A stretch of DNA of 64,000 bases from positions 62,001 to 126,000 of the forward strand of contig JABYQR010000063.1 of assembly GCA_022592445.1 (NCBI GenBank), read 5' to 3'. Shown one piece after another: positions 11,308 through 22,401 of this stretch. A model generated the notes under the pieces. That model was given only the letters and a program-made list of their open reading frames with translations, made no database searches and had not been told where the DNA came from. Position numbers and translations under genes: made by a program. The first letter of the stretch is position 1, and every line of letters starts with the position of its first letter. The DNA is from Cytidiella melzeri (lineage: Eukaryota > Basidiomycota > Agaricomycetes > Polyporales > Irpicaceae).

Positions 11308-11998
11308 TGTCACAGATTTTCAATGTTTCTACAAGACTTGCCTTACCAGGCAACAGTATTATTGGGAATATTTAAGCACTTATCAGGCGCTTATCCAGCG
11401 CTTATCTGGCACTTATCAGGCGCTTATTCCGGTGCTTATTCTCAGTGCCTATCAATTGATGTGCTGATGCATCTCCTGTCTCTGATGCGCTGATGCACTC
11501 CTTTCCTTATCTGTGTATCACATGATAGAACTCTCTGGAATCTTGTGGAACATGCTGGAACTATGATCTCATAGTATAGAACATTCCATTAGATGATGTC
11601 ATAGTTCTTAGAACCTTCTGGAAAAGTCTAGCCTTGTCTTAGAACAAGCTAGAACAAGTCTAGCCTTGGGACTGGGTCATGGAGTCAGGTCATGGGGACA
11701 ATTGCTATTGGTTGATTATTGAAGTGGCACCACTAGGGCATAGGGCATGCTTAGTAAGGTAGATTACTTTGCTTACTCATGTAGGTATTAGGGGTCTTAG
11801 GGTAGTACCTGGGGTCCTCTCCTTCATGTATACATATAGGCACTCCTGAGGGCATATCCTCTCAGTCTTATCCACTCTGTTGATCAAGGACTACTTCGTA
11901 CTCCCCAGTACACACTCTCACCCACACTCTACTCTCTATCTCACTATCTCCCCCTCAAGTTTAACAACTATCTGGTGAGTGTAACCCTAACTGTCACA
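11308..11998 (+). mobile_element. Solo LTR with 5-bp target duplication
   Basis: The 691-bp segment begins TGTCACAG and ends CTGTCACA. It is flanked by GACTG at 11303-11307 and again at 11999-12003. It holds a TATA-like TATACATATA near 11828-11837. No gag or pol lies nearby, so this is what remains after LTR-LTR recombination. An inverted, truncated relative lies at 30998-31550. It is a different family from the LTRs at 21499 and 28451. Confidence 0.85.
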
Positions 11999-12476
11999 GA
12001 CTGTATCTTTATGTGACAACATAAAAACAGGTAACCGGTAGTGAATTGGCTTTGCCTCATGATCTCCATGACACGCGGTTTGTCTGTCGCACACCTGCAC
12101 AGCATGTTACACTTGTCGTTTAGAAGATTGTGCGTTTTAGAACGTATAAATATTTGTCGATGCAGTGTGGTGATTGTTCACTCTGTCATGTCTGTGTCTA
12201 TCCCACATCGCCACCAGTGGACTTTCCAAGACCTCGATGAATCCATCTGTCTTACCATTACCAACGTAAATTCTCGTGTCTGCACAAAGCCTTGCAGTAG
12301 TTCTGAGTGTGGTTTGTACATCTGTGAACCACTTTGCCATCCCGCTTTGACCTCTTTTTAGCAGCAGAGTTTTCAAAGTCTTTTCTTCCATTGATCCTGC
12401 ACATGTCATCCAAGCAGTTGATTGTAGCTGAAGACTGTGTTTCCGAACATTCTAACATGCGTACGTGACTTGCAGA

Positions 12477-13842
12477 CACTATGTCAAATACCGGATTTTC
12501 CAGCATCAAAAACGGTTGAAAAGAGCGTGAACTATTGCACGACCAGATCTAAGATTGGATGAGTCAGAAAATGGTGTAAAAATTCAGTTTGTGGGTTCTG
12601 GATTTCAACCGTTGAAAAATCATGCAGTAAACCATTGTGAGGTGCCAAGTTTAGTGATCTAATGTTGTCCAGGATTTGTGAGGTAGCAAAATCATGACCG
12701 TCAGCATGATTTTACTTACTTCAGAAATCTGTAATGATTTTGAAGTTAGCAAAATGCTGCACTAATTCTGCGATAGCGGCAAGATTTTGCAAGTTGAACA
12801 AATGTGGTTCAATGCTACTGCCAAGAGCTCAAAGTTGTACTTGGCTTTTTCTGCTTTCAAATTCAATGTACTATTCATACCTCAAACCCTATGCAGAGTA
12901 CAGAGTTTTGCAGCTGACAAATCTGTGAGAAAATCAATCCAAAAATTTTGAATCTAAAGGCAGTATTTTGCGGTCAAGAAAACTGTTGATCAATGCATCC
13001 ATGATTGGTATGGTTTTATAGCATGTAAATCCTGCTTTGAGCTGTACATACAGACAAAGTAGTCCTTAGTCCCTAGTCCCTAGTTCTTAGTCCTTAGTCC
13101 ATAGTCCTTAGTCCCTAGTCGCAGGAAGTTACAGTCAGTACGGACTATGGCCTAGGACTACGGACTACGGACTACAGACTACGGACTAAGGACTACGGAC
13201 CAAGGGCAAAGGACTAGTTAGTCTGTATGTACATTTAGGAGCAGAATTTACATGCTCCAAAATCTTACTAATGATGCATGCATTTCACCAACAGTTTTGT
13301 CAACCGCAAAATGCTGACTTTGTATTCAGAATTTTGGAAATAATTCCCTCAAAGATTTGTCAGCCCCAAAACTCTGCGCTCTGCATAGGATTTAAGGCAT
13401 GGATAGTGCATCGGATTTGCAAGCAGAAAAAGCCTACTGCAAATCGTGAGCTCTCAGCACTTGCATTGAATCATGTTTGTTTAGCTTGCAAAATCTTGTC
13501 GCCAGAGCAAAATTAGTGCAGAATTTTGCTAACTTGAAAATAGAAATCACAATTCTAATCTCAGTCACACGTTGTACAAAGATTTATGTGTATATAAAAC
13601 CCAGCTGAGAGTCACGGTTTTCATACCTCATAAATTGTATACACCAGCAACATTTTTTCAGCTACTAAGTCTGGCACCTTACAAGGCTTTACTGCATGAT
13701 TTTTCAACCGTTCAAATCCAGAACCCACAAACTAAATTTTTGCATCATTTTCTGACCCATCCAATCTTAGATTTGGTCGTGCAATAGTTCACGCTTTTTT
13801 CAACCGTTTTTGATGCTGGAGAATCTGGTATTTGACGTAGTG
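12477..13842. mobile_element. Non-autonomous CACTA-type foldback element
   Basis: The element starts CACTATGTCAAATACC and ends with the reverse complement of CACTACGTCAAATACC. It is flanked on both sides by AGA (12474-12476 and 13843-13845), the 3-bp duplication expected of CACTA/EnSpm transposons. The arms are very long: 12477 to about 13057 mirrors 13842 to about 13218. The centre (13060-13215) is a run of TAGTCCY heptamers followed by its own inverted copy. There is no coding capacity. The short frames inside are all non-coding shadows. Confidence 0.8.
13060..13215. repeat. Heptamer array and its inverted copy at the centre of the foldback element
   Basis: About nine TAGTCCY-type 7-mers run from 13060 to about 13122. 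About ten GGACTAC-type 7-mers follow from about 13140 to 13215. Together they could form a long stem at the apex of the element. Confidence 0.8.
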
Positions 13843-13845
13843 AGA

Positions 13846-14281
13846 TGACCCTCATTTGTTCAGTGTTGTTGACACACACTGTTGAGCAATGGCACACACG
13901 CGTGGACACCCCGTGTCACCCCAAGGTCTGCATTCTCCCTACAGTATTGCCTTCCCCCTCGGAGTTCTTTCAATACTCCACCAAGCTCACAAGGCTTATT
14001 GCCCATCATTTTGTGCTTGCGATAGACTCCGTCTGTCTGCAAAGGAACCTGTACCGTGTCCTGGACGTAAACACTTGTTATGACAGAACACATGTCTTGT
14101 TCATACCTGTGCATCATGCTGGACCTTTGATTGCTTTCTGCTGCCATTATCCCAGCTCCGTTCCGCCATCGACATCAAACTCTGTAGCGGAGTTGGCTGC
14201 ATGGGTAAATACAGTGTACTCTCAGACTGACTGGTAGGGACACCACTGCCGTTCATAACCCACGATTGATATGCTTAGAAT
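13846..14281. other. No supported gene
   Basis: A plus-strand open frame spans 13845-14237, but it begins at the transposon border and resembles no family I know. Nothing else is visible before the 3' end of the minus-strand gene. Confidence 0.3.
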
Positions 14282-17200
14282 TATTCATGTAGTTTGTGCC
14301 ACAAATGAAATAGCCAGCACTGAAATGGTTGTTCCAGCCTTTCTCGGATAGCAAATGGTAATGTGAGTTCCATAGCAGAGCAAGCCACATGAGCGGAACA
14401 GACTCACCTGAACGAGTCCGCGCAAGCCCTGCTTACGAGGACTGTGTCGGGGCTGTTACACATGAGAAGCAATAGTACACACAGCATGGAGGTAACTTAC
14501 GCCCACAAGCTCAGTCAACTGCTCAGCAGCAGCGTCGGACACTGGAGATGCTTGTCAGAGATGCGTAGTTAGGCACAGGTTAGGCCTCGTCTACCTACCA
14601 GGTTGATCGTCATTCTCTTGATGAGAGTTATCTGCAACGGGTGTGAGCTGTCAGAAATGGATTGCGACATGTTCAAGGAGTCAGGCAACCACAAAGAATA
14701 CCCCGATAACGTTTTGTGACACTATTGGGGGAGGACAACAAGTGGGTCCATGCCATGAACCCGATAGTGGCACAGAACATTACCGGGGAAAGTGGATGAG
14801 AGAGACATTGTGCGCGATAGCGCAACAGAACGCTATCGGGCAATGGGTGTCACAGCACACCATTGCATGGTACCCGGATAGTGTTCCGTTTTGTTATCGG
14901 GGCAATGGCAGTTACACAGACCAGCACTACAGGGTACCCCGATAGCAAAACAGAACGCTAACGGGATACCATGCAACGGTACGCTGTGAGTGCCATTGCC
15001 CGGTAGCCTTCTGTTGCGCTATTGGGGTACGCTGTAGTGCTGGTCTGTGTAACTGCCATTGCCCGATAACAAAATGGAACACTATCGGGGTACCACGCAA
15101 TGGTGCGCTGTGACACGCATTGCCCGATAGCGTTCTGTTTTGCTATCGGGGTAGCCCTTGCACTTGTAGCGGTGTAGTGAGTTCAATGAAGACGTACCAA
15201 CAAGCTCTGTGTCATCGAGCGTCATGCCTTGGTCCGCATCGTCGTTTGTGCTGCCTTGGTCCTCGTTGCCAATGGAGGTCAGTGAAGATGAGGCAACGCG
15301 ATCCTCCTCGTCGTCCGTTTTGACTTGCCCAGTGGCATCCCTCTCCTCCTCTTCCTCGTCTTGTTCTCCGTCGGTGTCCTGGTCCTCATCAGCATGTTCG
15401 CTAATGGGCTCGGGGGGTCGCGCATGTGGCCAGCGTGTCGCAAGGGTGCCTCTCCAGGAGCCATTGAGCCTGCGCGCGACGCAGACCGTTGTCTAGGAGC
15501 AATTGAGCCAGAGCGCGACGTAGTTGCGACAGAGTGCTCTTGATGACCTGGGTGCACAGGCTGGGAGACCAATCCTAAGCGTGACGGAGGTGCAGCAGTG
15601 CTCCCTCAGACAGCCAGATTTGCGCTCCGTGACGTCGAAGGCGCACGCGAAGTTGGCTTGCCACTGGACGTGCCCGTACTTGCTTCTGTTGTAGGCTGCT
15701 CTGATCTTCTCTGTTGCGTAACAGTTCCAGAGCGGTCCCTACTCCCAGATGCCCCCGGTGTGGACAGCGCCGCTTGCACATTGATACGCGCATCCTGTAG
15801 AGACTGTCTTTTGGCCTCCTCCAGATCACGCCGCTCAATCTCGTCTGCGTCAGGCCCGTCCAGGTTTATCCCGACAGGTTGCCCATCTCCCTTCTCCAGC
15901 GCTTCAGCAAGTTGCACCATTGCTAAGCGGTCGGCCGCACTGTCATACTCGTCCTCTGACCCAGGGCCTGCCGGTGCTTCCTGTGCTCCAGAGGGGTTGC
16001 TTTGCGACGTCACCGTCAAAGCACGCTGTCTCTTCAGCGTCCGCTGCTCCTCCACGTTGCTCACCTGGCCGTCATCCGTCGTGGTCGACGGATCACCACT
16101 CTTGCGCTCAGACTCCGAATGAGTGCGCTTTTTCTTGTGCCGCGGCGTCTTCTCGCTCGAGCTGCAAGACTTGCGACGCGGTGGCGTCTTTGGTGCACTG
16201 GGCAACTTCCGCACAGCTCCCTGCGGTACCGGCCTGGGCCTTGGTTTTGCCTGCTTCACGGGCAATGCGGGTTCAGGCTCCTCAGATTGCAGTTGCGCTG
16301 GGGACGGCTGCCTCCGCCTTGTAGCTCGTTGTGGCGACCACGCTTCTGGAGTCCCTGACGGCTCCGCCTCCACTGGCTCCGCCTCTACTGGCTCCTCCGG
16401 CTGCAACAATCTCAACTCACGTTCCTTCGCCTTCTGAATCATACATAGCCTGTGGTCAGCACACAAGTTCACCCGTCTATAACACGCTCACCATCTCCCT
16501 CCGAATCTCACGTCTTTTTTACCGTTCTGCCGTTGCCGCAGCTGCCGCCGGGGACTCCTTACAGTTCTGATGTACAACCTCCCGATACTCACGCAAGAGC
16601 TCCACAAAATGCAGCTCTACGTACGTCGGCACAAAATCCTTCATAGGACGCATCCGGAATGCAGGTGGATCCACAACCGAGCCAATTCCTGGATCGTTTA
16701 TCTCAGCCAAAAAGAAGTCGTCGGCATGGCTAGGCCTCTCTTCCAGCAAGTCGGTGAATTCGTGGTCCGGGAGCTTCTTCATTTGCACATGCTCATGCCA
16801 CCAGATGTTCCGCTCCACATTGAAGTGCAAAGCCTCATGGATAGAATAAGTCAGAATATCGTTCACACCAGAGCACAATAGCTACATACCCTTCGAAGTA
16901 CCTGAAGGGCATACCCCACCTTGAGCAAAATGGGCGCATTGCCCTCCGGTTTTGTTGGTAGGCGCCCGTCCGACGTGCTTGCCGACGCTGCGGCGAGATT
17001 CTGCACACGAGTCAGTGCATCCTCCACCTCCTTCCGAGCCTCCCACCGGTAGTTGATCACATCTCGCTGGATAATCGCGAGCTGCGACAAGGGGCATCAA
17101 GATCGTTGTGTCCTCCCAAGTGCTCTCAATACCGTTCACCCAGGGAAACGCGTCGACGCCCTTCTTGAGGTATTCCTGGAGAGCTTCCCCAAGGACGTGC

Positions 17201-20200
17201 CAAACATATGCGCCTTCCCTCGAGGCGAGCAGTTGGGGCTAGTACATGCGTATGACCTGCTCCTCCAGGAGCGCGTACCCGAGCCATTGACCAGAGATAT
17301 TTCCCCAGCTCTTGCTCGTGTATACCTGCCAGTCGATCGGATTGTGAGCAATGAGGTTCAGAATGTACGTATCGCTCGTCGCAACAATTTGTGCACGCGC
17401 CTGCCTCGCAGTGTTCAGCATCAGGTTGATCTCCCTGTGGACACTTCCTGCCCAGAACACCGCCAGCGGGTATAGCTGCTCGAAACGCTTGAAGATCTCT
17501 ACGTACGGCGCGATGTCGAAAGGCTGCTTTGGCTGCCTCAATTTCGTCTCTGCCTCCTCCTCTGCCTGAGCTGATGTCTGACTGCGTCGTGCAGCCCTGG
17601 ACGGCGCCGCCATGATGACCCTTGGACGTTGGGTTGTGCCAAACTCCTCGCCGTCTGCCTCATGCTCGTTGGCATCCTTGTTGTCGATGAAGTCGTCCCC
17701 CGTTGCCACACGGCGTCTGTTGATTGAACAAGCCCAAACCTCCGGGTCGACAGTGTCTGAGTCATCCTCCTCAAACGCCGAGTTGACGACGTTTGCCACA
17801 GCGCATTGCGTAATATCGGTATTCTTCAGCATGCGCTGTGGTGGTGTGTACCGACAGCCAGGGCTCACACTCCTCTGCAGAGTGTCCAATACCTCCGGCC
17901 ATCCCCATAGTCGCTTGAACAGCTTGTCCTGAGCCTCCTCAACCTTTGACCTCGCAATGCACAACCCACGCAGCGTCAACAACTTGAACAAGGCAAGTGT
18001 GAGGTCCTTGACACCGTGTCCTCTGGTGTTGTGGTTGGGATACAGCATCAACGGCGCGAACCACATGACAACCTGCACCCATTTGTCAGCGTTGATCCAT
18101 ATGTGCATCAGTCGGGAGCTAAGGGCTGGGGGCGCGTTCCCCAATAACAAAACGTTCAACTATTGGGCAAGTGCCCGATAGCGACACATTTCGTTATCGG
18201 GTAGAGGTGTTCATCACCTCCCCCGATAGCGAGACGTTTTGCTATTGGGTCACTCGCCATCCAACCCCTCTCCCAACACACCGATGCAGCAGAGGACGCA
18301 TTGCCCGATAACAAAACAAATTGTTATCAGGAAATACGTGGGTGGCTGCTTACCTCCTGAAGCCCTTCCTTGCTCTTCGACAACCTCTTGTACGCCTCCT
18401 CCAGCGGAATCCTTGTCGCCATCGGCCACGACATGTAGTCTGCAGTACGCACGCCAAGGAGAACCAACACCCGCCATGCATACGTGTCGTACTGGTTCCT
18501 ACTCTCCACGTTGTCCTTTGGGAAACGCTTGGCCTCATTTGCAAACTCTGCCGCAACCGTCTTCGCATAATTCCTCAGGCACTCGTCGTACTTCACGTTG
18601 CCGACCGTTCCTGCGTAGATGTAGTACGAGGACCAGATTGTCTTCTTGTACGAATTGTCCACGTACTCCATCATCTTTGTTGTCAGCGCATCTCGCGCAG
18701 GGACACCAACAGCACTCTGGCAAAGAGCAAGAAGCTCAGCCAACTTTGCGCGCGCCGCCGCCATCGCGTCAATCTGGGTGCAAAGCTGCTGCTCCTCCTC
18801 CTTGTGCATCTCCACAACATCCTAGCACCCCTCGTGCTCATGCGTGAACTCGTAGTCCTTGATCAGCTCCTCGATACGGGCGTGGTCGTGCTTTGTAAGG
18901 TCCTCCACCTTGTCAATCTGTGTGATCTCCCCAAGCGCTATACGCTGCTCCTCCGTCATCCCCTGCCGAAGCATGTGCAGCTTTGCACTTGTCTTCGCCA
19001 CCGCCATTGTTGCTTTCTCCTCCTTGTGCATCACGCTTAGCACCTCCTTGTACGTCCATCACAACTCTATCGGACGCAGCATAAGCTCTTGCACGTCAAA
19101 CATGTGCTTTGCAGCTCACCAGTACAGCTAAACAATCTCTTCAGAAACTATTCCTCTCCAGCTGGTTGGTCACTCACCTCTCCTGGCGTCTGCATGATGT
19201 TCTTCGTTATCCACCTCGTGGAGGTCACGTCCAACGCCGGGTAGTACTCGCGATACGCCAGGTATGTCAGCAGGAACTCAAGCGTCACTGTATGCCCCAC
19301 CAGCTTCAGGATTGGTTTTGGCTGCATACTCGTAATCTTCACCATCTGGACCTGCCACGCCCTCTCGAGCTCCTTCTTGCTTCGCTTCTCGTTCTCCTCG
19401 TACAACAACCTGTGCTTCAAGTTGCTCAACCTTCCGCTTAACTCGCCCTAGAAACTGCACAGCACGCGCACTCCGAAGCTCAGAGAGAGGCCGCTCCGGA
19501 TTATCCACCTCCATCGGCTCCTCGTCCACACAGTCCTCCAGCAAAAACGTCACTTCCGGAATCTCTTCGTACTGCGGCACCCCATCAAACAACCTCAACC
19601 TCCGCAAGCTCCATTGCCGGCATAAGCTCAGCTTTCACCAACGCAATCTCCTTCTTCAGGAGCTCACCACCCTGCTTCAGCACATTGTGTGTGTCCTGCA
19701 TCTTCTTGTACGTCCGGCAGATTGTAATCAACGCCTCCTCAGGCGTCTCCCGAAGACGCACTTCATGCTTGTTTGCTGCCAGCGCAGTCTGGGTCTCGTC
19801 CGTCAAATCCTCTATCAAATTCATTCACATGTAAGTAAAAGTGAAATTCCAAACCAAGTTTTGTTGACTTACCTTCCGCGTACACACCAATCAGCCACTT
19901 CCCCTTGTACTTACCAAACATCTTCACTTGACGCACATTCTCCTCCTCCGCCTCTATAAGCGCCCGCGTCTCTTCAGCCTGCTTCTCCCACTCTGCGCCC
20001 CGCAGCTCCAGTTCCTCCTTGTCTGCCTTCCAAATAACATCCCGGATATTCTCAACCAGCGCCCGTAACTCCACCAACTTCTGTGCAGACTTCTTCAGCG
20101 TGTCCTTGTCAATCGACGCCCTGATCGCGGAATCAGCAGCATGGCGATGCTGCCCCCCCAACGCCTCCAATTGTTTCGGCACGCTCTTCAGGCAGTCGAG

Positions 20201-20923
20201 GAGGTACGGGTACGCGTCGATTTCCGTCGTGAAGTCCTTCACCAGCTGAGTACCCCCTTGCTTCCCCCGCCCTCCCTTCAAGCACATTCCTCCGCCCTCC
20301 TCGTCCTCGCCCTCCTCGTCCTCGTCCTCCTCCTTGCTTTCGGTGAATCGCGCCTTGGCCTTTGACTTTGCCTTTTCCTTGGCCTTTGCCTTCGGAGCCT
20401 CCTGCTCCTTCAGCAACCTTTTCAAAATCATCACCGGGATGAACGTCGTCTTGTCAAAATGTCGCAAGCCCTCATTCCACATGCTGTCCTTTAGTTCCTC
20501 CACAGCCCGCGCGTTGATTGCACGGTTATTCACCGCACCGAACAAAAGTGCTGGTTTGCTCAAGATGTCAAGCCACGCAAAGCCCAGGAACGCCCGATCA
20601 ATGCTTCCCTGCAGTTGCTGCGATGCACCAATTGCAACTGATGCATCCTCCGTGCTGATGGACTCGATCCGTTCCTCTACAGCAGCGTAGTCCTTCTGAC
20701 TGGCTTCAGCCGCAGCCAAGGACTCTTCCTAAGCACATATCCTTCCAGCTGCTATTGTAACACATACACTGCCGCACACCTTCAGCCTCGCTCTCTCCTC
20801 TTTTTTCAGCTTGCGGTTGGCCGCCGCCTGCGCACGCGTCAGCTTCTTCAACTCTATCTCGTCCTTCTCCTCCTGTGTCAACTCCTTCTTCTTCCCAGCT
20901 CCCTTGCTCGCTTGAGGTGCCAT
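14282..20923 (-). CDS. Large lineage-specific gene of unknown function, possibly disrupted
   Basis: The start is at 20923 (MAPQASKGAGKKKELTQEEK). Exons I can place are 20780-20923, 19873-20728, an exon ending near 19500, 19148-19450, about 19050-18354, 18072 to about 17240, blocks at 17210-16865 and 16825-16590, a Pro/Glu-rich block at 16472-15606, an acidic exon ending at 15198 (DEDQDTDGEQDEEEEE), and small exons 14599-14631, 14501-14541, 14408-14452 and 14282-14320. The product would exceed 1,500 aa. Its features are lysine-rich coiled-coil segments, a KAKAKEKAKSKAKA run, a basic low-complexity region and an acidic tail. An in-frame TAG (18822-18824) and frame slips near 19610 and 17085 suggest a decaying copy or base errors. 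No known domain is seen. Two introns (18073-18353 and 14632-15197) are unusually long and filled with hairpin repeats. Confidence 0.5.
14701..15156. repeat. Hairpin cluster A (CCCGATA...TATCGGG), in an intron
   Basis: Eight roughly 28-bp palindromes lie about 60 bp apart, near 14701, 14760, 14813, 14872, 14937, 14999, 15061 and 15122. Each has arms CCCGATA(G/A)y and (G/A)yTATCGGG around a variable core such as GTTCTGTTTT. Spacers share CAATGG and GCTGTGA words. The cluster fills the 566-bp intron 14632-15197 of the minus-strand gene. Confidence 0.8.
18135..18333. repeat. Hairpin cluster B, in an intron
   Basis: Four palindromes of the CCCGATA/TATCGGG type lie near 18140, 18174, 18221 and 18303, some with A/T-for-G changes (CCAATA, ATTGGG). 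They lie in the 281-bp intron 18073-18353 of the same gene. Confidence 0.8.
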
Positions 20924-21087
20924 TGCTAGTTGTTGTTGTTATAGTTGAGTTTGTGTTGGTGGTAGTGGTGGTGGTTGAGAAAGAGCGTAATCTGATCGTC
21001 TGGCACCTGCCTGCGTGCAAAATCAAACTCAGATTGATTGCCGCTGTGTTAACCCACGTGAGCGTCTCCGTTTTATCCAATGCAGGA

Positions 21088-21383
21088 GGCCCAATAGTGC
21101 TACAAGTCATTATTGGGCACAATGCTGGCTACCTCACAATCAATACTGTATGATAGCAGGAGAAATACCTTCATTACCCCGATAGTGCAACGTTTCACTA
21201 TTGGGTGCATGGTTATGACTTCCCGATAGTGAAATGTCGCGCTATCGGGGAGTCATGACTATGCACCTGATAGTGAAATGTTGCGCTATCGGGGAGTCAT
21301 GCATATTTACCCGATAGTGAAATGCTTCACTATCAGGCCAGTCATGACTATGCACCCGATAGTGAAACATTTCACTATTGGGC
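21088..21383. repeat. Hairpin cluster C, upstream of the large gene
   Basis: Six palindromes occur; the last five are nearly periodic. A unit is CCCGATAGTGAAATG followed by a TATCGGGG arm, and neighbours are separated by AGTCATGACTATGCA-like spacers, giving a period of about 44 bp. The cluster begins about 165 bp upstream of the start codon at 20923. Confidence 0.8.
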
Positions 21384-21454
21384 AACTGATGTCTATCTCG
21401 CCTTCATGGGCCTGGTTAGGCTTGGGTGTGAACTCAGCTGTTTGCGGATTGTTC

Positions 21455-21498
21455 CTAATACCACTCATTCTTCAATCTCATGTTCTCCCTCTCCAGAC
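21455..21498 (-). pseudogene. 3' end of the split gene, beyond the retroelement
   Basis: With one copy of the target duplication (GTCTG on the minus strand) removed, the frame ending NSG at 29210 continues as LERENMRLKNEWY to TAG at 21457-21455. The element thus cut off about 13 codons. Confidence 0.5.
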
Positions 21499-22255
21499 TG
21501 TCATGGATGGCCTGACTAGCCCTTAATTTTCGCAATTTACCTCTTGTTTTTATCTGTAAAACTCCGGGCTGCAGCTCAGTTGCAACCTTCTCTGCACAAA
21601 CTCCTTTGCACGTCTATTAAGCGCCCGTATCACGTGGCTTAGATGCTCCACACGGTCACATTACTTGCTACTACGTCACACTGGCATGTGACTTAGCTTA
21701 AGTAAGACCACATGGCTACAGACACATGGTTCAGCCCATAGCTAGGGTTTGATGTCATAAATGACGTCCACATGGACTCCTTTTGTTCTTTCCTTATTGT
21801 TCTCTTTATGGAAGGATGTTCTCACAGGTGTGGGAATGGAATACAATAGTTGGTCTCCTTTTAGATAGATTCTCTCATGGGTAGAGTTCTTGGCAAGGTC
21901 TAGACAATAGCTATTGTTCTCCTTTAGGTAGTTCTTTTGTTCTTTGTTCACACAGCTTCTTGCAAAGCCTGCCCTCAACATGGTCTGTGCGCAGGTCCCT
22001 GAAGTCTATATATACTGCTGCATGTACGCTCCTAGCCCCCATCTCGACCTCTTGGTCTTTACTGGGCTAGGTAAGCAAATCCCCTCTGTACTACATAGCT
22101 GGTAGTCAGAATACTAACTTGGTCTTTACTGGGCTAGATAACTTGTATAAAGTCTGATAGCTGGTGAGAGCATTGTGCTACACGCCTGCCACCACCTCCT
22201 CGTCGATATCCACTTCGTGTCCCTGTCTGTCACGTCGAGCCTTGTCTCCGTGTCA
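21499..22255 (+). repeat. 5' LTR of the chromovirus
   Basis: 757 bp, TG...CA ended. TATA-like CTATATATAC is at 22006-22015. The word ATCTCGACCT at 22041-22050 is complementary to the primer site just after this LTR. Confidence 0.95.
22006..22015 (+). promoter_or_regulatory. LTR TATA box
   Basis: CTATATATAC lies about 30 bp before ATCTCGACCT (22041), where transcription would then start. The same motif is in the 3' LTR. Confidence 0.55.
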
Positions 22256-22257
22256 TT

Positions 22258-22267
22258 AGGTCGAGAT
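22258..22267 (+). other. Primer-binding site, self-priming type
   Basis: AGGTCGAGAT lies 2 nt after the 5' LTR. It is the exact reverse complement of ATCTCGACCT at 22041-22050, near the expected 5' end of the element mRNA. There is no TGG as expected for a tRNA 3' end. This is the arrangement of Tf1/sushi-type elements, where the mRNA 5' end folds back as primer. Confidence 0.65.
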
Positions 22268-22401
22268 CGTTGTGAAACCCTGGGTTCCCCCATTCCCACT
22301 GTTTAAAAAAGTTTATTCCTGTTTGACGAGTACGTCTCCGGTCTCTTCATACCGTTGAGCTACACTTACGTCGTCCGTTTCTACCCCCTGCGCGTTGTTT
22401 A

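Noticed and set aside
14701..15156. Regular palindromic repeats as a CRISPR-like array
   Set aside because: The organism is a eukaryote, spacers are themselves repeated, and the arms rather than whole repeats are conserved; cluster sits in an intron.
15209..16437. Plus-strand serine/valine-rich frames
   Set aside because: Antisense to the acidic and Pro/Glu-rich exons of the minus-strand gene; no start or splice context.
18239..20690. Long plus-strand frames opposite the large gene
   Set aside because: They are antisense shadows of GC-rich exons with low-complexity Cys/Leu/Ser content; splice sites and family texture support the minus strand.
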